A stretch of 26,866 nucleotides of DNA. It comes from Chromera velia (lineage: Eukaryota > Sar > Chromeraceae). The notes under the pieces were generated by a model. It saw only the letters and a list, made by a program, of their open reading frames with translations. It did no database searches and was not told where the DNA came from. Both the position numbers and the translations under genes were made by a program. Where the stretch lies: NCBI GenBank assembly GCA_018398765.1, contig JAHBMJ010003531.1:37501-64366 (forward strand). The letters run 5' to 3'. How positions within the stretch are numbered: the stretch's first letter is position 1; every line of letters starts with the position of its first letter. Positions 11,411 through 21,142 of this stretch are shown here, in pieces.

Positions 11411-12473
11411 CTAAGCAATTCCCGCTTTCAAGAGATCGATCAATGTAGAAAATCGATCTGCGTCCATCACTGGAGGTTCGGAAGTCTCTGCATCTTTCTG
11501 TGACAGTGTTGGGGGGACGGAGGGGAGCTCTGGCTCTTCCTGCTTTTCAGTGGGGACATAGGGGAGCTGTGGCTCTTCCTGCTTTTCGGTGGGGACAGAG
11601 GGGAGCTCTCGCTCTTCCTGCTTTTCGGTGGGGACACAGGGGAGCTGCGGCTCTTCCTGCTTTTCGGTGGGGACATTATATATATATTATAGGGGAGCTG
11701 TGGTTTTTCCTGCTTTTCGGTGGGGACACAGGGGAGCTGTGGCTCTTCCTGCTTTTCGGTGGGGACAGAGGGGAGCTGCGGCTCTTCCTGCTTTTCGGTG
11801 GGGACACAGGGGAGCTGTGGCTCTTCTTGCTTTTCAGTGGGGACATAGGGGAGCTGTGGCTCTTCCTGCTTTTCGGTGGGGACAGAGGGGAGCTCTCGCT
11901 CTTCCTGCTTTTCGGTGGGGACACAGGGGAGCTGTGGCTCTTTCTGCTTTTCGGTGGGGACAGAGGGGAGCTGCGGCTCTTCCTGCTTTTCGGTGGGGAC
12001 ATAGGGGAGCTGTGGCTCTTCCTGCTTTTCGGTCGGGACAGAGGGGAGCTGTGGCTCTTCCTGCTTTTCGGTGGGGACACAGGGGAGCTGTGGCTCTTCC
12101 TGCTTTTCGGTTGGGACAGAGGGGAGCTGTGGCTCTTTCTGCTTTTCGGTCGGGACAGAGGGGAGCTGCGGCTCTTCCTGCTTTTCGGTGGGGACACAGG
12201 GGAGCTGTGGCTCTTCCTGCTTTTCGGTGAGGACACAGGGGAGCTGTGGCTCTTCCTGCTTTTCGGTCGGGACAGAGGGGAGCTGTGGCTCTTCCTGCTT
12301 TTCGGTGGGGACAGAGGGGAGCTGCGGCTCTTCCTGCTTTTCGGTGGGGACACAGGGGAGCTGTGGCTCTTCCTGCTTTTTGGTGGGGACAGAGGGGAGC
12401 TGTGGCTCTTCCTGCTTTTTGGTGGGGCTCCTCCGATCCAAGCAACAGGTGAACGAGTTTAAGAAGTCAAACC
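11411..12473 (-). CDS. repeat protein exon built of 13-residue EKQEEPQLP[S/C/Y]VPT units
   Basis: On minus, a good splice-acceptor-like sequence (pyrimidines then CTGTAG) ends near 12474. The frame then reads FDFLNSFTCCLDRRSPTKKQ before entering the 39-bp repeat array, which encodes PTEKQEEPQLPSV-type units. In this frame many differences between units are silent: CCA/CCG, CCC/CCG/CCA, ACC/ACT and CAG/CAA. In the other minus frame they change residues, so this is the likely ancestral coding frame. After 18 units a 14-bp AT insertion (about 11674-11691) shifts the frame, and the rest reads PPKSRKSHSSP-type units until a stop at 11467. A third frame after the array (to TAG 11411-11413) reads SEPPVMDADRFSTLIDLLKAG, possibly the original tail reached after a C-run indel. 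No start ATG was seen; the full frame upstream to 12555 begins with TTG. Function is unknown; the protein would be a hydrophilic, Pro/Glu/Gln-rich repeat protein, possibly now broken. Confidence 0.4.
11522..12432. repeat. 39-bp minisatellite, 23 copies
   Basis: Units begin with GGGGAGCT at 11522, 11561, 11600, 11639, 11692 and then every 39 bases from 11731 to 12394. The only register break is a 14-bp TA-rich insertion in the fifth interval. Because 39 is divisible by three and the unit contains no stop in any register, all six reading frames stay open for 200 codons or more. This explains the long overlapping open frames on both strands. The absence of any other indel in 23 copies is consistent with past coding constraint or with recent homogenisation. 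Confidence 0.97.
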
Positions 12474-13399
12474 CTACAGGAAAATGCAGAAGACCCAATG
12501 ATAATGCAAGCAGATTCCCACAGCAGCAGCCTGGGAATGCATGAAGAAGTGGCAATTTCCGAAAGAGTCACGCACAGCCAGCTGCTATTGTACATCACGG
12601 CTCGGTCAGTTTGACGTCTACATAAGGGTATGCAGGTCAGACGTTTTATGCATCGAAGAACGGAACTGCAGTCACGGAACACGTACAGAAAAACATCTCC
12701 TCTGCCTACTCAGAGACTGACACCAGCAGTGCAAGTCATCCCAATAGTTTCCACGCTGCCCGACATTTTCTGCAAAGGAAGAAGGTAAGGGTGGAGATCT
12801 ACACGTAGACGGTTTCATAAATTCAGTCGGCAAGGTCCAAATGTGGGCAAATGCAACACATGGGAAGAACTGTTTTCCTTGCTGAAGGGGGGGGGAACCT
12901 TTTCAAAGGAACTGACCTTGGACAGCCGCATCTCTGAGGCTCATTTTCTCTGCCCTGTGATAATCAAGGCGAAGTTGACCGTAAGGATAGGCGAGTAGAG
13001 GATAATAAGGAGAGAAAAAGAAAAGAGCAACGGTTGCTTTTCCTCTGTAAGCGACAGCAGATTGAACGAATGTTCAGGAATTCTATGGATTCAACACAAT
13101 CAATGTGCTGTTGTTTTTCCCTCTTGCAGGACCAGAGGAGAGAGTCTGGAGCTGCACTGAGTCTGCATGTCTACATAACAGGTTCAATCATTGCATGATC
13201 GATTGAATACATGCACGTGCGCGCATCAAGGTAGCCGCGCGGTTGCATGCAGTGCATGCCACGCTGCATGTATCACGCTGCTGCCATACATGCTGCTGCC
13301 ATCATTCTTTTTAGTGTCTCTCTGCATGGTCCTTTGTCGGGCCAGTATGCATCTTGCCTGCCATTATTGCATGCATCGTGCCTTACATAGGTATGGAAG
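12474..13399. other. spacer between the repeat exon and the LINE fragment
   Basis: No supported gene is present. The sequence from 13190 to 13400 is rich in GCATG and CTGC words and happens to be open in the LINE frame, but lacks LINE-like residues. A pyrimidine stretch with CTTGCAG at about 13130 could be a splice acceptor, but no exon around it is convincing. Confidence 0.4.
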
Positions 13400-14318
13400 G
13401 GATTTGCTCCTTCAGCAGCAGTCAGAAACAGGAAAAGCGAGACTGAGGTCTTGCGCAGGGGGTCCCGCCTCCGCATGGCTGACAGCTAGTATGCCCTCTT
13501 CGCACTGGACCACTATTGCTTCCACATTGTTCTTTGTCGCACTCTGTCTTCGGTTGGGTTTGGACCTTCCAGAGATTCAGAGAAACCCAATCTGTGCGTG
13601 CGGCGCTCCGCTGGACCTAGCGGGACACCATGTACAAAGATGTGCAACGGGGGGGGGGATTTGGTGGAGGCATGAACAGGTCAAGGTTAGGGTCAAAGAC
13701 GCATTCTGCAATATTTTGTCGGGGGTGCGTCATACCTACGTGTCGAGAGAACGTACGTTTGCACAGCTCGGCCTTTCCACCCCGAACAGATTGGTCGAGG
13801 AAAGCCAGAAGAGACCAGACTTCCTATCAGGAATGCCATCAGAGGACAGCTATCTTGGAGACGTGTCCGTCACTCATCCCATGTCAGTAGATGCAGCCCG
13901 CCTGCGTCGAATGTCCAATTATGCAGGGGCAGCAGCTAGAGACATGGAAACGGTGAAGGACAGGAAGTACAAGGCCATCTGCAAAGAGCTAGGCCTCAAA
14001 TTTGTCCCGCTGGTGTTTGAAACGTATGGAAGGCTGGGGAAGAGGATGGTGGAGTTTTTGACAACTGTAGTAAATCACGTAGCAAGCAGAGTGAGGGGGG
14101 GTGAAGACTTTCCAGTGGTCCAGGGCAGACTGATGCAACAGTACTTCAAAATTCTGTCGTGCACCTTGCAGAGATTTGTGGCAGCAAACGTGCTTTCTTC
14201 CATTCACTCACGGAGAGGGAGAAGGGGTCCTTTCCAAGCGGAGCCATTGCTGGCTCGCGATGTGGCAGCGTTCTCTGTCCCCGGCACGCAGGGGGCAGGG
14301 GGCGCCAACGGCGAGTGA
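13400..14318 (+). pseudogene. C-terminal fragment of a non-LTR retrotransposon (LINE) reverse-transcriptase protein
   Basis: The frame is open from a TTG at 13191 to TGA 14316-14318 (375 codons), but element-like sequence starts only near residue 70. Motifs in order are RLRSCAGGPASAWLTA (85-99), LCLRLGLDLP, a zinc-knuckle CACGAPLDLAGHHVQRC (Cys135, Cys137, His146/147, Cys151), then a restriction-enzyme-like endonuclease pattern: RPD (208-210), GDVSVTHP with Asp224, DMETVKDRKY with Glu253 and Lys256, and FVPLVFETYG. This order is characteristic of the region downstream of the RT domain in many algal, oomycete and animal non-LTR elements, where it cuts the target DNA for integration. The RT domain itself is absent, as expected for a 5'-truncated LINE copy. 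No poly-A tail or target-site duplication was recognised. Confidence 0.65.
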
Positions 14319-14945
14319 AAGACAGGGTGAAATGAAGACCAAGCTGATTGAATAGACGGAGAACGACGAAGAAGCATAAAGAAGTAAAAGGTTGGAGAGA
14401 GAAAAAAATCGGACAAGAAGAGTCGTTTGTTGAAAAGTCGTTGCTTGAGAGTGAGTTAAGTGATTCCAGGTCAATTTCGGGCCGGCAGGGGCGATTGAAG
14501 TTGATATAAAAGAGAAACTAGGAAAAAAAAACGCGATAGAGAGGCAGGCAGAGTCAGAAACTAAGGGTAGATAGATTAGGAAGAAACTGGCCTAGGCACG
14601 ATACCCAATACCATGCAAACTAACGGCCGGTATGCTGGGACGTGCTATGCATCCACGAACCTTCGTTTAATTATAAGTCTGTCAATGTACTGTATGCATA
14701 CAACCTGTTGTATGCATCATGCAACAGCAATGCAGGACCACTGCATGATATAGGACCATGCAGAGAGACACTATATTAAGGGAATCTGTGCTGAATAAAA
14801 ATTTGACTGGCTCAGACTGACCCAGCAGTCAGACCGAGGTTCACCGTTTCCCTATGGATTGCGCTCAGAGTGGTCTTGTTCTGTTTGTGACACATCACTA
14901 AGCTTTACGGTGACGTTTGTTTGGACGGCGGATACCTCCGGGCCC

Positions 14946-14967
14946 CATGCATCATATATGATGCATG
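14946..14967. repeat. 22-bp perfect palindrome
   Basis: The sequence from CATGCATCAT at 14946 to ATGATGCATG at 14967 is its own reverse complement, centred on ATAT. It may be a binding site for a dimeric protein or chance enrichment of GCATGC words, which are common in this window. Confidence 0.8.
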
Positions 14968-16804
14968 CCGTATACGTGTATGTACAGAATGTTATCTGAT
15001 TGGAAATCTGATGCCTCCCTATGGACGTTTGGGTGGCACTTGCTAATATATTGAGGTTTCGGGCCCCCTATAGGTTTTTCGCAAGGTCATTTTCTCTAGT
15101 ATGACGTTCGTGCGTCCCTATGGGCGCGTCAGATTTCAAAAATCTGAATCATGGCGTTAGATTTATTGCCCTTGACATCGGTATAGAGAAGGGTACCGTG
15201 CATATCCCTTCCTGGTCGACCCTCCACCATGTACCACCACCCCCCTATTTAAACGTGCCTCAGGGTAGTTGACCGACCTGCCGCCACCACCGCCATGTCA
15301 GGGGACCCTTCATGACGTGGAGTTGATTTTCTCTAGTGGAAGATTCATTGTATGCGTGCATGTGACTAACCTTCATCACTACATATACATAAACATACAT
15401 CTTCAAGGTGTAGGGAAAACCAACCTGGACAATTAAGCTTAACACTAGAGTCTGACACTTTATGAGGGTACCCTAGGTATGAAGTTAGGTTTTTCAATAA
15501 AAACTTAATTTTTTGATGTTTTAAAAGAGATTTTTGGAGCTCAATTTGCTAGAAAAGCTTAAAAAACGCTAAAGTAGGGTCAAATGGCTAAGATTAAGGT
15601 AGGTTAACATAGGTTTAGATGAATTTAAAACCTATTTGCTACATCAGGTTTAGAATTGGTTTAGAAACCATGATCGCAGCAGACTCAAACCTTCCAAACC
15701 TCTTCAAACCCGTCCAAACCTGGTTAAACTTATGAAATCTGTATGTGAATGATCTGTTAAAAGCATATTTTATACGTTTTTGCCGGCAGGACCACGTCTG
15801 TGACACTTTGCACATAAGGGTTTCAGGAAGGGGATATAGCTTCGCTCGCATCAGCATTCACAGCAGCCGCTGCATTCTCCTTATTTTGCCCCCCCCCCTC
15901 TTCCCTTCTCTGCTTTCCCGGCATAATCTTTGTTTGCTTGATCGGCTCTCCGTAGAAACCACACACATGATTGAGGAATTTGGAAACCCACTGCACTAAA
16001 CATTGATGGCGGCTTACGAATTGAAGATAAAGAATTGGAGCAAGTTGACCGGGCGTTTGAAAAGGAAATTCTACCTCTAGATAAGTCTGTTGAAATATAA
16101 AAGAATGAAGGCAGCTTTTGCTTTCTTGACTTTATCCTACATTCATTGAATGATCGGTTTATCTGGTGTTTCCTGGTAAAATGCCAGGTTGTGTTTGCTT
16201 TGCATCTTCTCTGTGTTTATGCAAAAGCCATTTGAAACTAGTTTTAGACAGGTTTAGACAGGTTTGGTCAGGTTGGGGGATTAGGCTTACAAACCAACAT
16301 CATGAGCGTTTGTGAACCTCAGAGGGCGAATTGACTTTCCTATATATATAAGGTCATGAGATTTAATTTGAAAAGTTGTGTTATAGTAGGAATAAGGTCA
16401 GTTCATCCTAAAAACCTTAAAAAACCACTTTTTAGAGTTATAGCTAATCGGAGTAACACATACCCCTAGGGTTTGTAATTAAATTATATTTATTTTTTTT
16501 TTAGATATCATACCTTAGGCTCAACATCCAATCGAGCATCCATTCTGCTCCCGCTGTCGTTGTCTTCCGGCTTGCTTCGCCAACACCTGCGCAGAGCGTT
16601 CATCCGTAGATCCTAATGCGTAGAAGTCGAGGGTCATCATACAAACCTTGAATTGCTAGCTTGAATTGACTCCACGGCAAAAACACGCTCAAATATGCAA
16701 TTTGAAACCGATAAATAAAAAGAAAGGGGACAAAGCAAAGGAAAGTTGTGAGTAGTCACAAAGAGTTTTTCACAAAGTTTAACGGTAAGTACGTAGATTG
16801 GTCA

Positions 16805-16993
16805 CTATCTTCTTTGATGCTTGTACATGTTTGGGTCGTACATACATATTTCTGTAAATGGACCTTCTTCACCTCGTGCATGTAGCTTCAACTGAAATTC
16901 TGGACCGTGAAACTTCCCTCGTAGTGAGAACCAAGAGTCTTTGGCCTCAAAGATGATCCCCACTTTGTGTTGTTCTCGACCATGCGTATGCAT
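16805..16993 (-). CDS. small hypothetical ORF or exon
   Basis: A 62-codon minus-strand frame begins at ATG 16993 and ends at TAG 16805-16807. Its middle (VGIIFEAKDSWFSLRGKF and FQLKLHARGEEGPF) is well balanced in charged and hydrophobic residues and reads like a folded-domain fragment. No family is recognised, and a frame this short is expected by chance in a window of this size. It could be one exon of an unrecognised minus-strand gene. Confidence 0.2.
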   Translation of the reverse strand: MHTHGREQHKVGIIFEAKDSWFSLRGKFHGPEFQLKLHARGEEGPFTEICMYDPNMYKHQRR

Positions 16994-17099
16994 GGATCAA
17001 AAGGTAAGGCCGGAAGGACGCTGAGAAGGCCAAATCCGCTTCCGTGTGCCTGCCCACCTCACTGTCTGTCAGTTGGTCAGTCTGCCTGTTTATGTGTAT

Positions 17100-17215
17100 G
17101 CTCTGTGTCTATATGTTTGCTTATCTTTTTGTTTGCTTGCTAACTTGCTTGCTTGCCTGCCTGCTACCCTCCCTTCCTCCCTTCTTCCCTTCCTCTGTGT
17201 CTCCCTGCCTCAGGC
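17100..17215. repeat. CTTG/CCTG-rich low-complexity tract
   Basis: Degenerate tetranucleotide repeats (TTGC, CTTG, CCTG) give Leu/Cys-rich open frames on plus that are not genes. Confidence 0.7.
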
Positions 17216-17404
17216 TGCCTACATTACTCCTAGCTGGGTGCCATTGCTAGCAGCCATTGCTAGCATTACTCTTAGCAAATTGTACAAGGACAAGAATGAA
17301 CAGGCCCAAGATAAATAGCCCAGTCCCTCTGGATCGAGAGTGGCATCAGCATGATCTCTGCACATTTTCACCTTCTGCCTACAGGTGCCTGGTGGGGGGT
17401 TTAA

Positions 17405-17585
17405 AATGTCAGCCAGTCAGTCAGCCAGTCAATCCTCCAGTCAGTCGGCCAATCAGTCCACCAGTCAATCACCCAGTCAGTCAGCTACTCAGCCAATTGG
17501 TTAGCTACTCAGCCAGCTAGTCAGTCAGGCAGTTAGTCAGCTACTCATTCACTGACAGCCAGCCAGTCAGTCAGTCAGTCAGTCA
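17405..17585. repeat. degenerate (CAGT)n / (CAGC)n microsatellite
   Basis: CAGT is repeated with CAGC, CAAT and CTACT interruptions over about 180 bases, ending immediately before the first 190-bp unit at 17590. It encodes Pro/Val/Ser/Gln tetrapeptide-like patterns only. Confidence 0.9.
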
Positions 17586-17589
17586 AGCG

Positions 17590-18366
17590 CGTTTTGCAGG
17601 GAAAAGTGTAAAGCTAAAGCAACTGAGGGAGTTAAAGAGGCACATAATGAACGGCTTTGCAGTCCTAGTTGCACTCTCTCATTCGTTTTCGTTTAAGAGT
17701 TATGCCTACATCTCTACACATTTTTTTAGTTCTCCGTGCAAGTGACTTGAGGGTGCGTTGAGGTGTAAGTAGTGGGGGGGTTTGCAGGGAAAGGTTTAAG
17801 ACTGGAGTAAGTGGAGGGGTTAAAGAGGTACACAATGGACGGCGTTGCAGCCCCAGTCATCCTCTCTCACTCGATCTCGTTCAAGAGCTGTCCTGGCATC
17901 TCTATAGATTTTCTTAGTTCTCCGTATAGGTGACTTGAAGCCCAAGTTGAGGGTGCGTCGAGGTGTAAGCAAGGGGGGGGGTTCGCAGGGAAGGGTTTAA
18001 GACCAGAGCAAGTGAAAGGATTGAAGAGGTACACAATGAACGGCTTTGCAGCCCCAGTTGCATTCTCTCACTCGCTCTCGTTCAAGAGTTATACCTGCAT
18101 CTCTATACATTTTCTTCGTTCTCCATGCAAGTGACTTGAGGGTGCGTTGAGGTGCAAGCAGTGGGGAGGTTTGCAGGGAAAGGTTTAAGACCAAAGCAAG
18201 TAGGGGATTTAAGAAGGTACACAATGGATAGCTTTGCAGCCCCAGTCGCCTTCTCTCATTCGATCTCGTTCAAGAGTTATGCATGCATCTCTATAGATTT
18301 TCTTAGTTCTCTGTGTGAGGGTGTGTTGAGCTATACGCAGTGGAGGTGTTTTACAGGAACTACACC
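17590..18366 (+). repeat. 190-bp protein-like repeat, four direct copies plus a truncated fifth
   Basis: Copies lie at 17590-17745, 17778-17933, 17982-18134 and 18170-about 18322, with a truncated fifth from about 18340. Each encodes, in the plus frame, about 50 residues of the type FAGKGLRPEQVKGLKRYTMN, then GFAAPVAFSHSLSFKSY and ISIDFLSSP. The first three copies end at TGA. The core KRYTMNGF / AAPV / SHS / FKS is retained while bases such as GTC/GTT, CAC/CAT, TTC/TTT and GCA/GCC vary at the third position. Copy 2 has TAA (17808-17810) where the other copies have CAA. The antisense frame offset by one base also reads protein-like (ATGAAKPFIVYLF) and shares the same wobble positions, so the coding strand cannot be decided. 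The family is unrecognised. Confidence 0.7.
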
Positions 18367-19076
18367 GAATTAGAAGGTAAAATTAAGACAGTAAAGCCTT
18401 CTTACATGCATCTTTGATACTATAAACAGGCGTTTCAATACTTTCATGCCAGAAAAAAAAATGTTAGAGTGCAATATCGTTCTGGAGGTTAAAAGTGAGG
18501 TCACTTTCACTCTATGTAAATTATTTCACTTTGCAACTAAAAAAGTAAATATCTATAACTTTTGAACCACAACCAGTTAAAAGCTGAAATTACAGCTGTA
18601 AAGCCTTCTAATATAAACTAATTTGTCCGTTTAATATGTTTTTTATGCTACAGAAAAAAAGTGTTAGAGTGTAATATCGTTCTGGAGGTTGAAAGTGAGG
18701 TCACTTTCACTTTATGTAACTTATTTCACTTTGCAACCAAAAAAGTAAATATCTATAACTTTTGAACCACAACCAGTTAGAAGCTGAAATTACAGCTGTA
18801 AAGCCTTCTAATATAAACTAATTTGTCCGTTTAATATGTTTTTTATGCTACAGAAAAAAAGTGTTAGAGTGCAATATCGTTCTGGAGGTTGAAAGTGAGG
18901 TAGGTCACTTTCACTTTATGTAACTTATTTCACTTTGCAACCAAAAAAGTAAATATCTATAACTTTTGAACCACAACCAGTTAGAAGCTGAAATTACAGC
19001 TGTAAAGCCTTCTAATATAAACTAATTTGTCCGTTTAATATGTTTTTTATGCTACAGAAACAAAGTGTTAGAGTAC
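18367..19076. repeat. 200-bp AT-rich tandem repeat, about 3.5 copies
   Basis: The word TCTGGAGGTT recurs at 18481, 18681 and 18881, exactly 200 bases apart. A diverged leading copy is seen from about 18367 (AAGCCTTCTTACATG versus AAGCCTTCTAATATAAAC) and a partial fourth copy ends near 19075, displaced by a 4-base TAGG insertion. Copies 2 and 3 are nearly identical. Each contains GTGAGGTCACTTTCACTTTA, which has short internal dyad symmetry (AAAGTGAGGTCACTTT). There is no coding potential. Confidence 0.95.
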
Positions 19077-19365
19077 AAGATATCGTCCGGGGGGGAAGTA
19101 GTAGGAGTGAGGACAGTGGATAAAGAAGGGGGCAAATGTGCAGACATGAACGCATATCTGTTGAACCACAACGAATGGGACGCTGAGACTGGGGCTGAAA
19201 AGCCGTTCAACGTGTACCTGCGGAGTCTCCCCACTTGTGCTGATTCGCAAACCTTCCTTGCAGAACGCCCCCACTGATTGCACCCCAATGGCTCCACAAG
19301 GCACCTGATCGGAAAAGGGAGGAAATGTGCAGACATGTAAGCAGAACTCTTGAATCAAAAGAAGT
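19077..19365 (-). repeat. inverted copies of the 190-bp protein-like repeat
   Basis: On minus, 19275 down to about 19112 encodes SARKVCESAQVGRLRRYTLN, then GFSAPVSASHSLWFNRYAFM, clearly the same family as the direct copies at 17590-18366 (RRYT, APV, SHS, F, YA). A further partial copy upstream on minus, 19365-19319, matches the FKSYA / STHF end. On plus, the antisense frame of this copy is an open frame, 19065-19277, containing NHNEWDAETGAEKPFNVYL. The unit is more diverged than the direct copies. Confidence 0.7.
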
Positions 19366-19377
19366 GGAAAGGTGAGG

Positions 19378-19638
19378 CATGTCTGTCTGTCTGTCTGTTT
19401 TCCTGTTTGTCTAGCTGTCTTTCTGTCTGTTGCCTGCCTGTCTGTCTGTCTGCCTGCTTGTCTGTCTGTCTGTCTGTCTGCCTGTCTGTCTGCCTGTCTG
19501 TCTGCCTGTCTGTCTGTCCGTCCGTCCATCCACCCCGTCCGTCTGTCTCTCGATCTGTCTGTCTGTCTGCCTGCCTGTCTGTCTGTCTGCCTGTCTGTCT
19601 GTCCGTCCGTCCATCCACCCCGTCCGTCTGTTTCTTGA

Positions 19639-19671
<33 letters not shown>

Positions 19672-20065
19672 TTTCCTGTCTGTCTGGCTGTCTTTCTGTC
19701 TGTTGCCTGCCTGTCTGTCTGTCTGCCTACCTGTCTAGCTGTCTGTCTGTCTGCCTGCCTGTCTGTCCATCCGTCCATCCGCCCCGTCCGTCTGTCTCTC
19801 GATCTGTCTGCCTGTTTACCTGCCTGCCTGCCTGCCTGTCTGTCTGTCTGCCTGTCTGTCTGTACGTCCGTCCGTCCGTCCGTCCGTCCATCCGCTCCGT
19901 CCATCCGCTCCGTCCGTCTGTGTCTCGATCTGTCTGTGTGTCTGTCTGTCTGTCTGTCTTTCTGTCTGGTGCCTGCCTGCCTGCCTGCCTGTCTACCTGC
20001 CTGTCTGCCTGCCTGCCTGCCTGTCTGTGTGTCTGTCTGTCTGTCTGCCTGCCTGTCTGTCTGGC
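19378..20065. repeat. (CTGT)n/(CTGC)n tetranucleotide repeat with higher-order structure
   Basis: Almost 700 bases of CTGT, CTGC and CCGT tetramers. A higher-order block with CCATCCACCCCGTCCGTCTG followed by TCTCGATCTGTC occurs near 19526 and 19611 (about 85 bp apart), and again near 19775 and 19890 in altered form. A second landmark, CTGTCTTTCTGTCTGTTGCC, occurs twice about 274 bp apart. Tetranucleotide repeats of this sequence lack stops in every frame, which explains the 453-codon minus frame (TDRQ repeats) and the plus frames (LSVC repeats). These are not genes. Confidence 0.97.
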
Positions 20066-20600
20066 AGGGCAGGCAAAAACAGTAGGCAGACCAGGCAAAC
20101 AGACAGGTGAGGCCGGCAGGACAGGCAACGCAGACAGACAGGAGAGGCCAACAAGGCAGGGAATGCAGGCAAGCAAGGCAAGGCCGACGACAAGGCAGGC
20201 AATTATCTGTCAGGCAAACAAGGCGGGCAAAGCAGACAAACAGGGCTGGCAAACAAGGTGCTAGACAAGGTGGGGAACGTCGGAGAGCAAGGCAAGGCTG
20301 ACGACAAGGCAGGCAATTATTTGCCGGGCAAACAAGGCGGGCAAGGCAGACAAACAGGGCTGGCAAACAAGGTAGGGAACGTAGGAGAGCAAGGCAAGGC
20401 AGACGACAAGGCGGGCAATTGTATGCCACATGTCAGGCAGACGCAGCAGACACACACGGTAGGCAAGCAAGGCAAGGCAGACAGGCAACCAAGCAAGACA
20501 GGGACGGCAGAAAAGCGAGACAGGCAAGCAAGGCAGGCAGGAGACAGCCACAGACAGCCAGAGACGGCCAGAGACGGCCGGAGACGGCATACAAGTTCCA
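20066..20600. repeat. GGCAGGCAA-rich minisatellite with 102-114-bp tandem units
   Basis: Words such as GGCAAGGCAGAC, CAAACAAGGC and GGCAGGCAATTAT recur throughout. GACGACAAGGC marks unit starts at 20186, 20300 and 20402. The tail, about 20530-20590, is a CAGAGACGGC repeat. Open frames on both strands are products of the repeat. Confidence 0.9.
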
Positions 20601-21142
20601 TCAAGTGCCTCGTAATACTAAGCGAGAGGCGAGAGACGAGCAGCTTCAGCGGAAAGGTCGTGGGTAAGCCACGGTGGGTCGACGAGGGACGAGGACGGTC
20701 GACGGTGGGCGGGTGGGTGGGGAGGACAAAGACCGGAAGGCGGGTGGGGGCACCATTTTTAGGGGGGCGATAGATCACCTTACCTTGGGAGACTTCTCTT
20801 CGGAGACGGCCCGCCACCACCGCCATGTTCTTGGACGGGGGGGGGGGTCCTCTGCGGCGCGCCCCCTTTGCCACCACCACGAAGTTGGGGGACGCTACAT
20901 ATAGGCTGTCAGGGGCGATTCAGATTTCCCATATATTAAAAGAGTTGCAAAAATGATCCAAGCCAGGGTCCGAAGGCGCGAACAAAAGTGGGCATTCCAT
21001 TCAAGGAGAAGTCCCATCGCATGCGCTGCACTTCTCTCAGCGAGAAATGACCTCAAGCGCCTCCTGGCTTTTCTGCAGTTGGCCTTCTGGTTTTCAATGC
21101 CCACCAACAGTTCCGTCTCCGTCTCCGTCTACCTTTCTGAAA

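Larger units (their letters stand above)
14319..17040. other. long stretch without a recognisable gene
   Basis: Only short open frames occur. Visible structure includes a 22-bp perfect palindrome at 14946-14967, a small hairpin near 15129 (CAGATTT, three-base loop, AAATCTG), the word CCCTATGG repeated between 14850 and 15120, degenerate AAACC words at about 15685-15725, and the opposite GGTTT words at about 16235-16275. A minus frame at 16805-16993 is listed separately. No tRNA, rRNA or transposon ends were found. Confidence 0.5.

Noticed and set aside
11500-12462. Long plus-strand frames (320 and 213 codons) over the 39-bp array
   Set aside because: All six frames are open because the unit is 39 bp and stop-free; unit differences are mostly silent only in the minus PTEKQEEPQLP frame.
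15685-16275. AAACC / GGTTT words as interstitial telomere repeats
   Set aside because: Irregular spacing and no fixed TTTAGGG-type unit.
19068-20429. 453-codon minus frame and several long plus frames (TDRQ / LSVC repeats)
   Set aside because: Tetranucleotide repeats without stops are open in every frame; only the 19068-19336 part overlaps a real repeat family.
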